Source: JAICYJ01 sp963737445 (lineage in GTDB: Bacteria; Actinomycetota; Thermoleophilia; Gaiellales; JAICJC01). From it: a stretch of DNA of 64,000 nucleotides. How positions within the stretch are numbered: position 1 is the first letter of the stretch; each line of letters begins with the position of its first letter. Positions 62,642 through 64,000 of the stretch are shown one piece after another. Location of the stretch: contig CAVTSO010000007.1 of the NCBI GenBank assembly GCA_963737445.1, forward strand, positions 186,001-250,000, read 5' to 3'. The notes under the pieces are model-generated. The model worked only from the letters and a program-made list of their open reading frames with translations, was not told where the DNA came from and searched no databases. The position numbers and the translations under genes were made by a program.

Positions 62642-63874
62642 TCAGGGCTCGTACCTCTTCAGGATCACGCAGCCGTTGTGGCCGCCGAGGCCCATCGAGT
62701 TCGATAGCGCCACCCGCACGTCCGCATTCCGCGCCTCGTTCGGCACGTAGTCGAGGTCGCACTCCGGATCGGGCGTGCGGTAGTTGATCGTGGGCGGGAT
62801 CACCCCGTTGTGGATGGTCAGGGCCGACGACAGCGCCTCGATCGCGCCGGCCGCCCCGAACAGGTGGCCGATCATCGACTTGATCGACGACACGGCCATC
62901 TCGTAGGCGTGGCCCCCGAACACCGTCTTGATCGCCAGCGTCTCGGCCGAGTCGTTGTACGGCGTGCTTGTGCCGTGCGCGTTGATGTAGTCGACCTCCT
63001 CCGGCGCCACCCCGGAGCTGACCAGCGCCGCCCGCATCATCTCGATCACGCCCACCGACTGAGGGTGCGGCGTGGCCACGTGGTACGCGTCGTTCGACGC
63101 GCCGTAACCGGCCACCTCGCAGTAGATCTTCGCGTCGCGCCGCAGCGCGTGCTCGAGCTCCTCGACCATCACCACGGCCGCGCCCTCGGCCATCACGAAG
63201 CCCGAGCGGGTTGCGTCGAACGGCCGTGAAGCGGCGGCCGGGTCGTCGCGCCCATCTGCCAGCGCCCGCATGGAGCAGAATCCGGCCAGGATCAGCGGTA
63301 CGATCGCCGACTCGGTGCCCCCGGCCAGGATCGCGTCAGCCTGGCCGCGTTTGACCACCTCCGCGGCATCCCCGATCGCATGCGTCCCGCTCGCACACGC
63401 CGACACGATCGCGTAGTTCGCACCACGCCAGCCCAGCTGCGTGGCCACGTGGCTGGTGGTCGTGTCCACCAGCATGTTCGGCAGCCAGTGCGGCGACACC
63501 CGCTCGCGGCCGCGCTCCTCGAGCACCTTCTGCTGGTCGAGCACCTGCGGCAGACCGCCCACCGCGCTGCCGATGATCACCCCGGCCCGCGACGGGTCGA
63601 TGTCCTCGAGCCCCGAGTCGCGCGCGGCCTCCATCGCTGCGCCCACCCCGAAGTGCACGTTCGGGCCGGTCTTGCGCGCCTCCTTGACCGACATCGCCAG
63701 CGTCGGGTCGAAGTCCTTCACCTGCGCCGCGATGTTGACGGGATACTCGCTGGCGTCGAAGTTGCTGATCACCTCGACGCCGCTGACACCAGCCACCAGG
63801 TTCGCCCATGTGGTGGGGACGTCGTTGCCGACCGGTGTGACCGCACCCAGGCCGGTGATTACCGCACGCCGCAT
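62642..63874 (-). CDS. fabF: 3-oxoacyl-[acyl-carrier-protein] synthase II
   Basis: A 410-residue condensing enzyme of fatty acid elongation. The Cys-His-His triad is seen as VSACASGTHAIGDA, YINAHGTSTPYND and SMIGHLFGAAGAIEAL. The N-terminus RRAVITGLGAVTPVGND and C-terminus SNSMGLGGHNGCVILKRY are typical. The frame is intact, with ATG at 63874. No acpP gene directly precedes it in the window; proA lies 41 bases upstream on the same strand. Confidence 0.95.
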   Translation of the reverse strand: MRRAVITGLGAVTPVGNDVPTTWANLVAGVSGVEVISNFDASEYPVNIAAQVKDFDPTLAMSVKEARKTGPNVHFGVGAAMEAARDSGLEDIDPSRAGVIIGSAVGGLPQVLDQQKVLEERGRERVSPHWLPNMLVDTTTSHVATQLGWRGANYAIVSACASGTHAIGDAAEVVKRGQADAILAGGTESAIVPLILAGFCSMRALADGRDDPAAASRPFDATRSGFVMAEGAAVVMVEELEHALRRDAKIYCEVAGYGASNDAYHVATPHPQSVGVIEMMRAALVSSGVAPEEVDYINAHGTSTPYNDSAETLAIKTVFGGHAYEMAVSSIKSMIGHLFGAAGAIEALSSALTIHNGVIPPTINYRTPDPECDLDYVPNEARNADVRVALSNSMGLGGHNGCVILKRYEP

Positions 63875-63915
63875 TGTGGCGTAAGACGGCCGGTTGCCCG
63901 TACGGGTTGCGTCGC

Positions 63916-64000
63916 TCAGAGTCGGATCTGACCGTCGCCGACCACGACGTACTTGGTGGTGGTGAGCTCTTCCAGCCCCAGCGGCCCGCGCGCGTGCAGC
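63916..64000 (-). CDS. proA: glutamate-5-semialdehyde dehydrogenase, C-terminal end only
   Basis: The last 27 codons read LHARGPLGLEELTTTKYVVVGDGQIRL before TGA at 63918-63916. This matches the conserved ProA tail (LHARGP-GL-ELTTYK-VV-GDGQ). The rest of the gene is outside the window. ProA makes glutamate 5-semialdehyde in proline synthesis. Confidence 0.85.
   Translation of the reverse strand, partial: LHARGPLGLEELTTTKYVVVGDGQIRL

Overview
The window is about 70% GC, tightly packed, with frequent ATGA/GTGA start-stop overlaps and many GTG starts. Gene content (ClpP, FabF, GlpX, actinobacterial-type Lhr next to Nei2, SRPBCC-ArsR pair, DrrAB-type exporter, Flp-type pilin) points to a soil actinobacterium, perhaps a Thermoleophilia-like lineage. 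That placement is inference from style and content; there is no rRNA or other marker to fix it. Many genes are broken by single-base insertions or deletions although every catalytic motif survives. I read most of these as assembly or sequencing indels, so the coordinates of frame-broken genes are approximate.

Region 1 (1-21.9 kb) is a catabolic and transport island. It holds a non-pyrrolysine MttB-family methyltransferase (partial), a D-2-hydroxyacid dehydrogenase, a PotD-like lipoprotein, an IS481-type transposase remnant, a long minus-strand operon (potB-potC-potA-DUF1028-CocE/S15 hydrolase-M20 peptidase-HisC-like aminotransferase), a divergent plus-strand operon (AruI-like ThDP decarboxylase, gamma-glutamyltransferase, IclR regulator, MmgE/PrpD, acyl-CoA-dehydrogenase-like), and a second minus-strand operon (VOC enzyme, two amidohydrolases, Rieske ferredoxin). 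A three-part operator, CCAAC-N4-GTTGG-N6-CGCAAC, sits at the promoters of these blocks and on the start codon of the IclR gene, so the island looks like one locally regulated pathway. Its substrate is unknown; the enzymes suggest an N-methylated, guanidino or amide/peptide-like nitrogen compound.

Region 2 (21.9-26.2 kb) looks like a decayed insertion. A DUF302 gene has an in-frame stop and no normal C-terminus, and a 60-bp copy of the 3' part of tRNA-Ser lies about 3.6 kb from the intact tRNA-Ser(UGA). Between the two copies is one large adenylate-cyclase/AAA-type ATPase gene.

Region 3 (26.2-39.2 kb) carries a DrrAB-type exporter, a small class III cyclase, a secreted sedolisin, a trans-sulfuration enzyme and serS, a HAD phosphatase, a small lipoprotein cytochrome c, and divergently a fused two-domain siroheme-decarboxylase-like (AhbAB/NirDL) protein. 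An ECF sigma factor overlapping ogt, two REP-like repeats, and a molybdopterin oxidoreductase/cytochrome b/MBL-hydrolase operon follow.

Region 4 (39.2-64 kb) is mostly housekeeping and largely intact: lhr-nei2-ADP-ribosylglycohydrolase, glpX, aconitase, a secreted Ig-like protein, glycolate oxidase glcDEF, a methyltransferase, mscL, a flavoprotein of the geranylgeranyl-reductase type, a lipoate-ligase-like protein, an orphan Flp pilin, a lone E1-alpha subunit, SRPBCC-ArsR with a double operator facing clpP, fabF, and the C-terminal end of proA. A third copy of the REP-like repeat lies inside the lhr coding sequence.
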